The notes: a model not told the origin generated them from the letters alone. Numbered from the stretch's first letter, positions 8,901-16,704 are shown. The stretch is DNA of 50,887 nucleotides from Caldisericales bacterium (GCA_012517765.1 JAAYUI010000027.1:1-50887), one strand, 5' to 3'. Program-made: numbers and translations.

Positions 8901-11900
8901 CGTGCCACTGAATATCAATGTTGTTTTTGTCTACATCAACAAGCGGTTTATCTTTTGCAAGGTCCAATGTTACAAGGACGGTTTTTGTTTTCTGGTCCCA
9001 GTTCACATCGGCACCAAAGGCCTCGCCAATAAATCTTATCGGGACGAATGTCCTTCCATCTTTTATTATCGCCGGGCTCTGGAGTGTTGTTGGGACACCA
9101 TTGATGATTGCCTTTTTGGAATTGATGGTGAGCTCGATTGTGGTTGTGCCTATTGTTGCACGGACACTCCTGGTCTGTTGCACCCATTCCACCTTTGCGC
9201 CAAAAGGTTCTCCGATAAACCTGTATGGAACATAGGTGGTTCCCTTTTCAATAAAGGCTTGTGGGGAGACTTCTTTTTCCTCGCCATCAATGGTTGCTGT
9301 TTTTGATCCGATTACAATCGAGATTATCCTTTTTGTATTTGCGTATTTGAGTTTCACTTCAACTGATCCGACGGGGTGCCCATTTATAAAGAACTCAATT
9401 TTTCCAGATTTTGGCTTAAGCTGGTTTATGAGCGCGTTATTGAGGAATGGCTGTATTTCAATTGTTTTGCCGCCTTCAACAGGATAATTATTAGGATAAT
9501 TGTAACCTCCTATTAGATACAGCCAGTTCGGAACAACGTAGCTTAAAAACCCGCTTCTGTTTGGTGTGAATTTGATATGCTGTAGTGTCATCCAGGTGAA
9601 ATCTTTGAAATATTTTGTATCCTGTTCAAGCTCAATGAAATCAGGTGGGAAGATCTCCGCAGAGAATGGGGCAACCTTTGACATGTCGTAGGTGATTACG
9701 ATCTGACCGCCCTCTTTTTTCTCGATTCCCATGCCCATGATCTCAAGAAGACTCTCGGGGAGCATTACCTCATCTTTGTTCTCATAAACTTCTTTTTTGA
9801 GTGTAAATGGAACATTGCCCTTCAATCCGACTGCCGAACCTGTCCACAACCTGTACTGCTCGTCATTGAAGGTGAGCTTTATCCCGTCAGCGTCTTTTTT
9901 TACGAGCATTCCAAATGACATTGAGAGGACAGATGATGGATAGCAATTGGCATTTGATACGACCTCAAACCCCTGGCTCACTGGCACATCATCGCCCTGG
10001 ATTTTTACCCTTTTCGACCCTGGCGTCATGACGAGCTCTACGGTTGGCTCCTCGCCAGTAACTGCAGTTACTGGCAGGAAAACCATTCCGCCCGATGTCT
10101 CAATCTGGATCATGCATATATGGAAGCCCTTTGGAATTAGCCATTTTGGCAACAGCGTTGCCTCAACGGTGGTTTTGTCGGGATTGAGTTTGGCTGGCTT
10201 TATTTCAAGCCAGTCGGAGCATGGTTTCAATGTTCCGGAAAGTGGACCCTTACCTGTGTTTGTGATTGTAAATGTGATTGTTTTTGGTTCTGATCTCTGG
10301 GTTACAAAACCAAAGTTCAGCATTGATGTGGAAAGTTCAGCTTTTGCCTGGAGAACGTATGAAACGGTGATTGTTTTTTCGATCTTCTCGCCGGATGATG
10401 GTTTTGTGGCCGTAATCTTCAAGTCATTCTTGCCTTCGCCAAGTGTTACCGGAATGGAGAATTTGCCAGTTTCGGAAGCTGTTGTCTGCCTTCCACCGAT
10501 GGTGACCCTTGCCCCTCTACCGGTGTAGCCTGATACAACATAGTCAGGTGCTGGAGATTCTAGAGTCTGGTTGTCAAGCGCAAGGAAGAATGGTTCGGCA
10601 TAAAGGCACGCTGTTAGAGCCGCAAACCTTGTGCAAAGCTGGAGACCCTCCGGATTGACATGTTCTATGGTGTCTTCCGGATCGTGCCACATCATGCCCC
10701 TTCCACCAAATATGAAAACTGATGGGACACCCTTTGCATAGAATGCCGCAGAATCATTGTTGTTTGCAGGCCTTCCCTGTCTTACATCGGCACCGACCTT
10801 TAGTCCGGAAAATTTCAATTTATCAAAGAGATCGGTGAAATTGGCGTCCATTGACAGGTTGATCCTGTTTGGTTCGCCACAGACCATGTCAAGGTTGAGA
10901 ACTGTCATTCCATCAAGCGGGAAAGGTGGATTGTTGGCCATATAGCTTGCCCCGACAAGGCCAAGTTCTTCACCGGAAAGCGCTGCAAAACAGATGTTTA
11001 TTTTTGGCTTGAGGCCACTGTCTGTAAAAACCCTTGCGATTTCAAGCATTGATGCGATGCCTGAGGCATTGTCGCATGCACCTGGATAAAGGGTGCCGTC
11101 AACATCCACACCGAGGTGGTCATAATGTGCTGTTATGAGGACTGTTTCATTTGCACCAAACGGGTCTGATGCTGCAATATAGCCGACGACATTGGAGGTT
11201 TTATGTGCAGGATTAAATTCTGCATTGACTTCTACCTGGAGCCTCGTGTTTTTGATCTGAAAAGAACTCGGAGATTTGGAATCGTTGATTTTTTTGAAGA
11301 GCTGTTTGGAAGCCAGGCCTGATTTTGAAAGTATCTGGTTTGAGCATTCCACAGAGACAAAAAAGCATGGGATGGAAGAAGGATATGCACTGACGATCTT
11401 CTCGTTCATGTTTCTTCTGTTTTCTGGCGGGAGCATCGGGTTCTCAAATACGACAACGGCAGATGCCCCATGGGATATTGCGTTGTCTACCTTGTATTGG
11501 AACGCCATTAGCGAATCTGCTTCCTGTCCAGCTAGCTCCCTGAGATAATCCGGAGCGTGCCTTATTACGGCAACAACTTTGCCTTTGACATCAATTCCCT
11601 TGTAGTCGTCGTAATTGTATTTTTGGGTCGATATTCCGAATCCTGCAAAGATGACCTCAGCATTTGCTTTGCCTGAGCCGGTCACCTGGAGGAAATTGTA
11701 GTCTTTTTTGTAAATAAATTGCTTTTCTGTTCCTCCATCCTCTGTAACCATTCTGAAGTCCACAGGTGATTTTGGAAGAAAAACAGAAGTGGTGAGGTTT
11801 TGAAAGTATGTACCATCGTCGCCTGCCGGCTTGAGGCCAAATGATTTGTACAATGAGGCGATATAATCTGTTGTTATCTTTTCTCCGGGATCGCCGACCA

Positions 11901-12078
11901 TTCTACCCCTGAATTCCTTTGATGAGAGTTTTTCGATATATTTCATTGGGGCTTCTGACGTTATTTTCTCTACCAGCCCTGCAAAGGAGTAGTCTGATGC
12001 TTGTACCTGGCCCACAAGCGGCAGCAGGGTTGCAAACATCATTATAGCAAGCGTTAACGATGCAAATCTTTTCATCAT
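5923..12078 (-). CDS. Giant secreted M28-peptidase / thioredoxin / stalk-domain fusion protein
   Basis: The predicted protein has 2051 residues. A signal peptide (KRFASLTLAIMMF…, cleavage near QVQA) precedes an M28 zinc aminopeptidase with PA-like insert, residues ~60–510, with ligand motifs HYDHLG (~318), ACDNASG (~338), SGEELGL, NLDMV and WHDPED (~466). Copper-amine-oxidase N-terminal-like stalk modules follow. The clearest is a tandem pair at ~920–1043 (motifs VPYRFIGEPFGA and VPIRFIGEAFGA); weaker ones lie near 686–800, 1150–1266, 1540–1650 and the C-terminus. Two TlpA-like thioredoxin domains are interleaved: one at ~1290–1430 with only one active-site Cys (NNQACARMIP), the other at ~1680–1840 with an intact WCPPC. 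The start is ATG 12078 or 12075 behind GGAGG, overlapping the desulfurase stop. I know of no named family with this architecture. Confidence 0.85.
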   Translation of the reverse strand: MMKRFASLTLAIMMFATLLPLVGQVQASDYSFAGLVEKITSEAPMKYIEKLSSKEFRGRMVGDPGEKITTDYIASLYKSFGLKPAGDDGTYFQNLTTSVFLPKSPVDFRMVTEDGGTEKQFIYKKDYNFLQVTGSGKANAEVIFAGFGISTQKYNYDDYKGIDVKGKVVAVIRHAPDYLRELAGQEADSLMAFQYKVDNAISHGASAVVVFENPMLPPENRRNMNEKIVSAYPSSIPCFFVSVECSNQILSKSGLASKQLFKKINDSKSPSSFQIKNTRLQVEVNAEFNPAHKTSNVVGYIAASDPFGANETVLITAHYDHLGVDVDGTLYPGACDNASGIASMLEIARVFTDSGLKPKINICFAALSGEELGLVGASYMANNPPFPLDGMTVLNLDMVCGEPNRINLSMDANFTDLFDKLKFSGLKVGADVRQGRPANNNDSAAFYAKGVPSVFIFGGRGMMWHDPEDTIEHVNPEGLQLCTRFAALTACLYAEPFFLALDNQTLESPAPDYVVSGYTGRGARVTIGGRQTTASETGKFSIPVTLGEGKNDLKITATKPSSGEKIEKTITVSYVLQAKAELSTSMLNFGFVTQRSEPKTITFTITNTGKGPLSGTLKPCSDWLEIKPAKLNPDKTTVEATLLPKWLIPKGFHICMIQIETSGGMVFLPVTAVTGEEPTVELVMTPGSKRVKIQGDDVPVSQGFEVVSNANCYPSSVLSMSFGMLVKKDADGIKLTFNDEQYRLWTGSAVGLKGNVPFTLKKEVYENKDEVMLPESLLEIMGMGIEKKEGGQIVITYDMSKVAPFSAEIFPPDFIELEQDTKYFKDFTWMTLQHIKFTPNRSGFLSYVVPNWLYLIGGYNYPNNYPVEGGKTIEIQPFLNNALINQLKPKSGKIEFFINGHPVGSVEVKLKYANTKRIISIVIGSKTATIDGEEKEVSPQAFIEKGTTYVPYRFIGEPFGAKVEWVQQTRSVRATIGTTTIELTINSKKAIINGVPTTLQSPAIIKDGRTFVPIRFIGEAFGADVNWDQKTKTVLVTLDLAKDKPLVDVDKNNIDIQWHDATPNAIPPQTTVTIVNKGGGKISFKEPIDTTSAMKTTRVSVSKEKVTLIPIFGSDVPIETSDATIVATHNGIVGLNLNVGIYPKDSVLFSSKGNFYKINGFEQQDQPKVLDGLVSTSVLKFISSCGGSSIFDPTSGNLAIMMRGKTLELGTKTGDFFLDGTKMPWKFRYEVKGEDVMMPWACLSLAFGLEIGENYESVRVWLKKEPQPLLSLDWPSIDLVKMNDKKVAKPFEANLYPIRENAKYSLLQDQSQYKLFFFYSNNQACARMIPFIESTFRRYKDKGLSCYLVSNSIPTDSTVEQFFAGNRDIMEGLDALSIVGLTLPIMFNESGEICEGFPGESIPRLYIVNSKDELVFALPDANQSQLIYLEQATASIFDNQGAVPPDVLTVNVSNKGGSAGQGSITSNSLLVNILTGAFRSSPAQVSLSFDPSQVELKNTPNYKTTTATLLGTSNQVEIPVRCWNIPPFTSFSSWYNGSKTIRINGSNVSIPVAATAGDDPIGPIGLIAKSIGAEIRILPNQTVRFIAGQNEATMYIGQNFAESGGSKFEFGGKFSIESGEIYGPVKFLAQFTGAILQSFNGTIVLWAPTIKGRATTPLLSVDKSSLMFNSYIQPTGGFRAAPDFELPNYPYSSGAKTKLSELLKKPEVQVVIIDFWATWCPPCKSSMPHLEKLWRNYKNKGLVVLGVITDQDEKTDEDIEETLTEDPRIKGGLKSLGLDKITYPMCYDIRPELKTFRLYEGKAIPRLVVITKNMKWAYTNVGFWDQGVRNLEFKVRRLLGIEESAKAPSLSLSNIGVGELSGTITSSLPYITPKNTNFSATDSAPIEFSINASTAPAYPETGTITIESNGGKFICDIQYNPVFENRALELKINTGDDSLVFNNLKTKIFVPTKRFGDKYLVAINSLLPALGGSASVLPDRKRALAQFETWQISVEHNKTAISAGPFSLNAQAPTIIEGSDIFVDFETLCDIIGAEASFENENKTLVLRYEI

Positions 12079-13286
12079 TCCTCCGCGATTATCTCTTTGA
12101 TGGCGCTGGCAAATATCTCCATCTCCTCTTTTGTGTTGTAGAGATAAGTTGAAACTCTCAGCGTACCATCGATCCCTCTTGAATTGAACCAGCCATGCAC
12201 ACAATGGAAGCCTGCCCTCAGCATTATTCCGACCCTGTCGTCAAGGAGCATGGCAAGGTCATGGACATTGTAGCCTTCGACCGCCATGCTTGTTATTCCA
12301 CCTCTGTCCTTGGCGTCTTTTGGCCCGAGGATCTTTATTTGCGGAATGCCCTCAAGAAGGTTCTGCAGGTGCTGGTTCAGCTCAATCTCGTGCTCGTGTA
12401 TGTTTGAGAGCCCTATCGATTCGATATAGTCTACAGCAGGTTTTACACCCACAATGCCGGCATAATTTTGCAGCCCTGCCTCAAATTTTCTTGGAGGATC
12501 AAGCAGTTTTACTTCATCGTATGTTACAGAGAACACTGTTCCGCCACCAGTTGTTAATGGTTTTAGCTTCCTTAGCTCCTCAAGCTTCCCGTAGAGTGCG
12601 CCCATGCCTGTCGGCCCGCACATCTTGTGGATCGAAATGGCCATGAAATCGCAGCCAATTTCCTGAACATTGAGTGGGACATGTGCCGCTCCCTGCGCCG
12701 CATCAAGACAGACCAGAGCCCCGGCTTCTTTTCCAAGTTTGCACACTTCAGCCACCCTTGAGGTTTCACCATCAAGGTTTGAGGTGTGGTAGAAACTTAT
12801 GAGTTTTGGTTTTGATTCTTTTACTGCCCTTGCCCAGTTGTCAACCGAGAACCTTCCATCATCTCCGGATGGTACGACAACAACTTTTACGCCCCACTCT
12901 TTCAGTCTGAACCATGGAACAAAGTTTGAATTGTGTTCCTTGTCTGAAACCAGCACAACGTCACCAGGTTTCCAGTCTATGCCGTATGAAACTATGCTTA
13001 TTGATTCGGAAGTGTTCCTTGTGAACACAATCTCGTTTACATGGTTCGCTTTGATATAGTCTCTTATGGCCCTTCTTGAAGCGAGCATGTCATGCTCGAG
13101 CCTCATTGCCATTGCATGGGCCGACCTTCCCTCGCAGACTGGGTACTCGTCATAATAGGTGGTCATAGCATCGACAACCTGTTTTGGTTTTAGTGTCATG
13201 CAGGCGTTGTCGAGGTAAATGGGCGGGTTTTCCCTGTCCAGGACTGTAAAATCTCTTCTGAGTCTACAAGGGTCTATCTTTGACAT
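12075..13286 (-). CDS. Class V aminotransferase, SufS-like cysteine desulfurase
   Basis: This PLP enzyme of fold type I (403 residues) is most like SufS/CsdA, which releases sulfur from cysteine as an enzyme-bound persulfide for Fe-S cluster, thio-cofactor or selenide supply. Visible features are IYLDNAC near the N-terminus, FTRNTSESIS, LDAAQGAAHVP (PLP-ring Asp), the Schiff-base lysine in SIHKMCGPTG, and the acceptor Cys in RAGFHCVHGW near the C-terminus. It starts 13 bp inside the end of the FmdB gene and overlaps the giant fusion gene. No sufBCD or iscU lies in the window. Given SelB and tRNA-Sec nearby, a sulfur or selenium donor role is possible but not shown. Confidence 0.9.
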   Translation of the reverse strand: MSKIDPCRLRRDFTVLDRENPPIYLDNACMTLKPKQVVDAMTTYYDEYPVCEGRSAHAMAMRLEHDMLASRRAIRDYIKANHVNEIVFTRNTSESISIVSYGIDWKPGDVVLVSDKEHNSNFVPWFRLKEWGVKVVVVPSGDDGRFSVDNWARAVKESKPKLISFYHTSNLDGETSRVAEVCKLGKEAGALVCLDAAQGAAHVPLNVQEIGCDFMAISIHKMCGPTGMGALYGKLEELRKLKPLTTGGGTVFSVTYDEVKLLDPPRKFEAGLQNYAGIVGVKPAVDYIESIGLSNIHEHEIELNQHLQNLLEGIPQIKILGPKDAKDRGGITSMAVEGYNVHDLAMLLDDRVGIMLRAGFHCVHGWFNSRGIDGTLRVSTYLYNTKEEMEIFASAIKEIIAEE

Positions 13287-13486
13287 GAGCTACACGAACC
13301 TCCGTTACATGAATTGCAGGACGAACCTGAAGAAATTGCTGAAATAGATGGTGAGGAAAATGAAGATACCATTTTTTTGGTGTTTTCACATCCGCACTTT
13401 GGACATTTCGGATTTTTGGCATCATACGATAAAAGCTCTGAAAACTTGTGCCCACAAGCAGGGCACTTGTACTCATAGATTGGCAT
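13274..13486 (-). CDS. FmdB-family zinc ribbon protein
   Basis: The N-terminus MPIYEYKCPACGHKF is the classical FmdB/CxxC_CxxC_SSSS regulatory-type start, followed by the second knuckle CPKCG, so four cysteines can bind one zinc. The tail is Ser/Cys-rich (SCNSCNGGSCSSC) and may bind additional metal. It has 70 residues. The ATG at 13486 was chosen because it begins the conserved MPIYEY motif and has GAAGG eight bases upstream. It overlaps the upstream coiled-coil gene by 14 bp and the desulfurase gene by 13 bp. The cellular role of this family is poorly defined. Confidence 0.88.
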   Translation of the reverse strand: MPIYEYKCPACGHKFSELLSYDAKNPKCPKCGCENTKKMVSSFSSPSISAISSGSSCNSCNGGSCSSCQR

Positions 13487-13934
13487 TCTTTGTACCTTCA
13501 ATTGATTCTTCAAGTATTGCCTGGGATTTTATTACTGAAGATTTTGCCTGTTCCAGGATTTTTCTTACAAAATCATTGGTCTGGCAAACCATGTTTTTTG
13601 ATTCGGCTTTTGCTTCCTCAATTATCCTGGAGGCTTCAAAATTTGCCTGATTGATTATTTCCTGGGCCTTTTCCGTGGCCTCTTTTATGATTTTTGCCCT
13701 CTCATCAGCGTTTAGTTTAATTGATTCAGCCTCTATTTCAGCCTGCCGAATCAGATCTGCGCGCTTCTTTACGATTTCCGAGGCTTCCTCAAACTCTGCA
13801 GGAAAATCCTGGATTATTCTTTCAAGAATTTCTCTCGCCTCTTTTTCAGGAATGAGAATAGTTTTTGAAAAAGCTGCTTTTTTACCATTCAAGACAAGTT
13901 CTCTGAAGCTCTCAAGATCAGATATTATGCCCAT
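13473..13934 (-). CDS. Coiled-coil protein of the ATP-synthase-B/DivIVA-like type
   Basis: This 153-residue protein is almost entirely α-helical. A long charged coiled coil covers about residues 35–145, rich in Glu, Lys, Ala and Ile with repeated A-E-(A/I)-E and I-I-(E/K/N)-(E/Q)-A segments. No membrane segment or signal is present. Such proteins downstream of coaD are often annotated as 'ATPase' or ATP synthase subunit B-like, but there is no ATP synthase context here. The start overlaps the coaD end by 17 bp. A scaffold or division-site role is conceivable but unsupported. Confidence 0.72.
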   Translation of the reverse strand: MGIISDLESFRELVLNGKKAAFSKTILIPEKEAREILERIIQDFPAEFEEASEIVKKRADLIRQAEIEAESIKLNADERAKIIKEATEKAQEIINQANFEASRIIEEAKAESKNMVCQTNDFVRKILEQAKSSVIKSQAILEESIEGTKNANL

Positions 13935-14430
13935 TTTCCTCCAGCTCCTTTAGCAGTTCCAGTACTGCGCCTGGAACAAATGCCGATATATCTCCGCCCT
14001 CTCTGGCTATCTGTTTGACGAAAGTTGAGGATATGAAGCTATATTCAGGTTCTGACATCAAAAAAACTGTTTCCAGTTCGGGCATGACTATATTGTTGAT
14101 GGTTGACATCCTGTACTCGACATCGAAATCAGAGATTGTCCTCAAGCCTCTTACAATCACATTTGAGTTTGTTTTTCTTGCACAATCAACCAGGAGTCCG
14201 GTAAAACCAATAATTTTTACATTGGGATTTCCGGAGAAAATCTGTTTCAGTAAGTTTATCCTTTGCTCGTACATGAGCAGGGGATCTTTGCCAGATATTT
14301 TGGCTACAGCCACTGTCACGTCTCCAAACAGGGAACACGCCCTTTCAATCAGTGATATGTGGCCCAGTGTGGGTGGGTCAAAGGTCCCCGGATACAGGGC
14401 GCGAATAGAACGTGAGCTTCGTTCCACCAT
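13918..14430 (-). CDS. coaD: Pantetheine-phosphate adenylyltransferase
   Basis: CoaD catalyses the fourth step of coenzyme A synthesis, joining 4'-phosphopantetheine and ATP to dephospho-CoA. Hallmarks are YPGTFDPPTLGH (nucleotidyltransferase HxGH-type motif), the RGLRTISDFDVEYRM segment and ISSTFVKQIA. The 170-residue length fits the family. I chose the ATG at 14430 because AAGGAG lies eight bases upstream and little precedes the conserved motif; an earlier in-frame ATG at 14490 would extend it deep into rsmD. The gene still overlaps rsmD by 53 bp. The rsmD–coaD pair is a widely conserved arrangement. Confidence 0.95.
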   Translation of the reverse strand: MVERSSRSIRALYPGTFDPPTLGHISLIERACSLFGDVTVAVAKISGKDPLLMYEQRINLLKQIFSGNPNVKIIGFTGLLVDCARKTNSNVIVRGLRTISDFDVEYRMSTINNIVMPELETVFLMSEPEYSFISSTFVKQIAREGGDISAFVPGAVLELLKELEENGHNI

Positions 14431-14971
14431 ATTTTTTCTCCTTGAATCTGGAGAGGCCAAAAAGCCCGTCCGGATATTCAGTTTCTTCATCGTGTTCGAT
14501 GATCAATATTCCTTCTGGAGCAAGGATTGAAGGCATATGCTCCAGATTTTTTGATAGTTTTTCCGGTGTAATCTCATAGGGTGGATCACAGAAAATTATG
14601 TCAAAAAAAAGCTTATTTGCTGATGCTTGCGAGACAAAAGAGCCGGCATCCATCTTTTCAACGGTCACGCTTTCATCCACCTTAAAGGTCTTCACTGCTT
14701 CTCTGGCGACCTTGCAGGCAACAAAATCCCTGTCGACAAGCCATGAATGACGCGCACCTCTTGATACAGCTTCGATTCCAGTTGCCCCTGATCCACAACA
14801 GAGATCAAGAAAATTTGCTCTTATAACAAAATCTCCAATAATGTCAAAAAAGGCTTCCCTGACCATGTCTTTTGTTGGTCTGCCCTGAAATTCGGGTGGC
14901 AACATCATCACTCTTCCCCTTAGGGTGCCACCAACAATTCTTAAACGCATTCCCTTGCTTTTTTTCACCAT
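14378..14971 (-). CDS. rsmD: 16S rRNA (guanine-N2-)-methyltransferase RsmD
   Basis: RsmD methylates G966 of 16S rRNA (E. coli numbering) in the 30S subunit using S-adenosylmethionine. The protein (197 residues) shows RIVGGTLRGR near the start, RPTKDMVREAFFDI, the SAM-binding LDLCCGSGATGIEA and the catalytic CDPPYE motif. The ATG at 14971 directly follows the stop of the FTR–rubredoxin gene; an alternative ATG at 14950 is possible. The neighbouring coaD is the usual partner. Confidence 0.95.
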   Translation of the reverse strand: MVKKSKGMRLRIVGGTLRGRVMMLPPEFQGRPTKDMVREAFFDIIGDFVIRANFLDLCCGSGATGIEAVSRGARHSWLVDRDFVACKVAREAVKTFKVDESVTVEKMDAGSFVSQASANKLFFDIIFCDPPYEITPEKLSKNLEHMPSILAPEGILIIEHDEETEYPDGLFGLSRFKEKKYGGTKLTFYSRPVSGDL

Positions 14972-15481
14972 CTAGATTGTGTACTTTTCGAACCTTTCTT
15001 TTCCTACCTTGCAGATCGGACACTTTTCAGGCGGTGTTTCCCTTGAGCAGAGATAGCCACATACCTTGCAGCGCCAGATTGGATATGGCAATAAGGTTGA
15101 CCTTTTTTCAACCTGGACATCTGGGGTTCCTTGTTTTTGACGCTGTTCTTTTGGTGGTCTTCTTTCAGGGATTGAACTGGCCTGCTTTTTTCCAGAGCTT
15201 ATTTCCTCATTTACATAAAGAGCGCAATAACAGGCGCCAAATTCTGCAATGTCGGGGTCTCTGTAATCACATGGACACACTATGTCCAGGTCGTCATCAA
15301 TCGAGCCTGTTGCTAGCCTACAGGGGCAGGATTGGTAGCCAAACCTTGTTTGATTTGTTATGAGCCCACTGATGAGATTTTTTGTGAACACAACATCAGG
15401 ATTCAGGTAGTAACCGCCCTCTTCTGCCTCTGTTTTCAGTTTTAAATAAAGCTGGTCAATCTGTTCCTGAGTGGGGCTCAT
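14972..15481 (-). CDS. Ferredoxin:thioredoxin reductase catalytic subunit fused to rubredoxin
   Basis: Residues ~1–100 form a ferredoxin:thioredoxin (disulfide) reductase catalytic β-chain. The Fe-S/disulfide cysteines are seen as CPC, a second CPC 14 residues later, and CYC 12 residues after that. This is the spacing of archaeal and anaerobe enzymes rather than plant CPC/CPC/CHC. A Lys/Arg/Pro-rich linker leads to a C-terminal rubredoxin of the rubrerythrin type (WRCKVCGY … CPICK). The protein would pass electrons from ferredoxin, perhaps via its own rubredoxin iron, to a disulfide target. The adjacent overlapping glutaredoxin-like gene (ATGA) is the likely partner. Confidence 0.9.
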   Translation of the reverse strand: MSPTQEQIDQLYLKLKTEAEEGGYYLNPDVVFTKNLISGLITNQTRFGYQSCPCRLATGSIDDDLDIVCPCDYRDPDIAEFGACYCALYVNEEISSGKKQASSIPERRPPKEQRQKQGTPDVQVEKRSTLLPYPIWRCKVCGYLCSRETPPEKCPICKVGKERFEKYTI

Positions 15482-15759
15482 ATTCCCAGAAGCTCCCTTA
15501 TCTTGTCAGGCTGGAAGCCGATCACTGCTTTTTTATTGTTGATTACAATTGTTGGAAACGAGGAGCTTGGGTTCCAGGCTTTCATTTCTTCGACTGTTTT
15601 GTCTTCTTCACTCTCTGGCAGGAGGTCTACATCAACATAGCTGTACTCCAGGCCCAGTTCTTTGAGGAACTCTTTGGTTTTTTTGCACCAGCCGCATGTA
15701 CTAAGCGCATAAATGAAAATGGTCCCTTTGTTCTCTCCTGAAACATGAGTTACGCTCAT
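15478..15759 (-). CDS. Glutaredoxin-like thiol oxidoreductase
   Basis: This small thioredoxin-fold protein (93 residues) has active site TCGWCKK, then the cis-Pro segment FPTIVINN and a C-terminal GFQPDKIRELLG helix, all typical of NrdH/glutaredoxin-like proteins. The ATG at 15759 was chosen because AAAGGAGG lies seven bases upstream; an in-frame start 30 bp earlier lacks support. It overlaps the FTR–rubredoxin gene by 4 bp. The pair probably forms a ferredoxin → FTR → glutaredoxin cytosolic thiol-reducing chain (inference from context). Confidence 0.92.
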   Translation of the reverse strand: MSVTHVSGENKGTIFIYALSTCGWCKKTKEFLKELGLEYSYVDVDLLPESEEDKTVEEMKAWNPSSSFPTIVINNKKAVIGFQPDKIRELLGI

Positions 15760-15788
15760 TCCTACACCTCCTTTTTTGCCATTATACA

Positions 15789-15821
15789 AAAAAAGCGCTC
15801 CTTTTAAAAGGAGCGCTTTGA
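15789..15821 (-). terminator. Intrinsic terminator downstream of the TlpA-like lipoprotein
   Basis: A perfect palindromic stem AAAGCGCTCCTTTT/AAAAGGAGCGCTTT is followed on the minus strand by a run of seven T. It separates the TlpA-like gene (ends 15835) from the downstream glutaredoxin operon. Confidence 0.88.
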
Positions 15822-15834
15822 TTTTCTGGAGGTT

Positions 15835-16596
15835 TTACTCTCCCATCACTTCCTTGACCTTCTGGATGAGCTCGTTGACCTTGCCCTCGTCAAAGCCAGT
15901 GTGCTGATAAACAAGCTTATGGTCCTTGTCAATGAGGAATGTTCTCGGGATTGAAGTGACTCCGAGTGCCTTGGACATTGCCCTGTCGCCATCAACCGGG
16001 ATGTTCATTGTGATTGCCTGCCCATCGATGAGCTCGAATTCGCCAAGCTTTTTCCATGATTTCTTGATCTTGTTGTCGTTGGTCCCATCGAGTGTCTCCA
16101 TGATTGAAACTTCATCTTCAAATGGATCAATGGTTGCAGCAAGAACTACGAGACCCTTGTCTTTGTACTGTCTGTGGAGCTGTTCGAGATATGGGAGCTC
16201 TTCCTTGCATGGTTCGCACCATACTGCCCAGAAATCAAGGACGAGTGCTTTTGCATTGTTCTCTTCCATGATCTGGTAGAGGGACGATTCGGAACCTGCA
16301 TAGACTGGGTGGAGTTTGAACTTGAGGTCTGGAACAACATCGCCGGCATTCAGCCTTACATTGGATTCCATTCCTGGAACAACGAGGATGTCGTCTTCTT
16401 CACCGGCCGGCTTGTCTGTTCCTTGGTCGGTCTGCCCGTTATTGTTCTGATCAGTTGTTCCCTGGTCGGTGGTTCCCTGATCGGTCGGTTTTCCATTGTC
16501 TGTCGGGTTTGTGTTGCTTCCGCCACATGCTGTCAGGACAAAAGAACCGAGAAGAACAACTGCCAAGAAAAGAACCAATATTTTTGTGTACTTCAT
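15835..16596 (-). CDS. TlpA/ResA-like thioredoxin lipoprotein (longer paralogue)
   Basis: The lipobox is LTAC (Cys about residue 24). A low-complexity Thr/Asp/Gln/Asn-rich linker with repeated TDQGT units (about 28–68) is followed by a TlpA-type thioredoxin domain (about 85–253). The active site is FWAVWCEPCKEELPYLE and the cis-Pro motif is VTSIPRTFLID. Such proteins reduce periplasmic or surface disulfides, for instance in cytochrome c maturation; no ccdA or cytochrome genes are in the window. AAAGGAGG lies six bases before the ATG. It is a near-duplicate of the next gene upstream (16705–17319), from which it differs mainly by the linker. Confidence 0.9.
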   Translation of the reverse strand: MKYTKILVLFLAVVLLGSFVLTACGGSNTNPTDNGKPTDQGTTDQGTTDQNNNGQTDQGTDKPAGEEDDILVVPGMESNVRLNAGDVVPDLKFKLHPVYAGSESSLYQIMEENNAKALVLDFWAVWCEPCKEELPYLEQLHRQYKDKGLVVLAATIDPFEDEVSIMETLDGTNDNKIKKSWKKLGEFELIDGQAITMNIPVDGDRAMSKALGVTSIPRTFLIDKDHKLVYQHTGFDEGKVNELIQKVKEVMGE

Positions 16597-16610
16597 TTTT
16601 TGCCTCCTTT

Positions 16611-16651
16611 AAGGATAATCCTTTTTGTACATATCCTTACACGCTAGTCAA
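16611..16651 (-). promoter_or_regulatory. Possible promoter with palindromic operator-like element
   Basis: On the minus strand TTGACT (16651–16646) is followed after 16 bp by TACAAA (16629–16624), then directly by the perfect inverted repeat AAGGATTATCCTT (16623–16611) in the 5' leader of the TlpA-like gene. The promoter match is moderate and the operator role is a guess. Confidence 0.35.
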
Positions 16652-16704
16652 CCATAAAATCGCGTCTGAAGTTCTTAAAGGCTGGTTTAATTTGATTTAA
16701 CGGT

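Noticed and set aside
9947-10528. Long plus-strand frame opposite the giant fusion gene
   Set aside because: Shadow of the minus-strand coding frame; no start signal and no motif.
15781-15786. TATAAT on the minus strand as a promoter for the glutaredoxin operon
   Set aside because: It is too close to the ribosome binding site and start codon and overlaps the terminator tail; no suitable −35 is visible.
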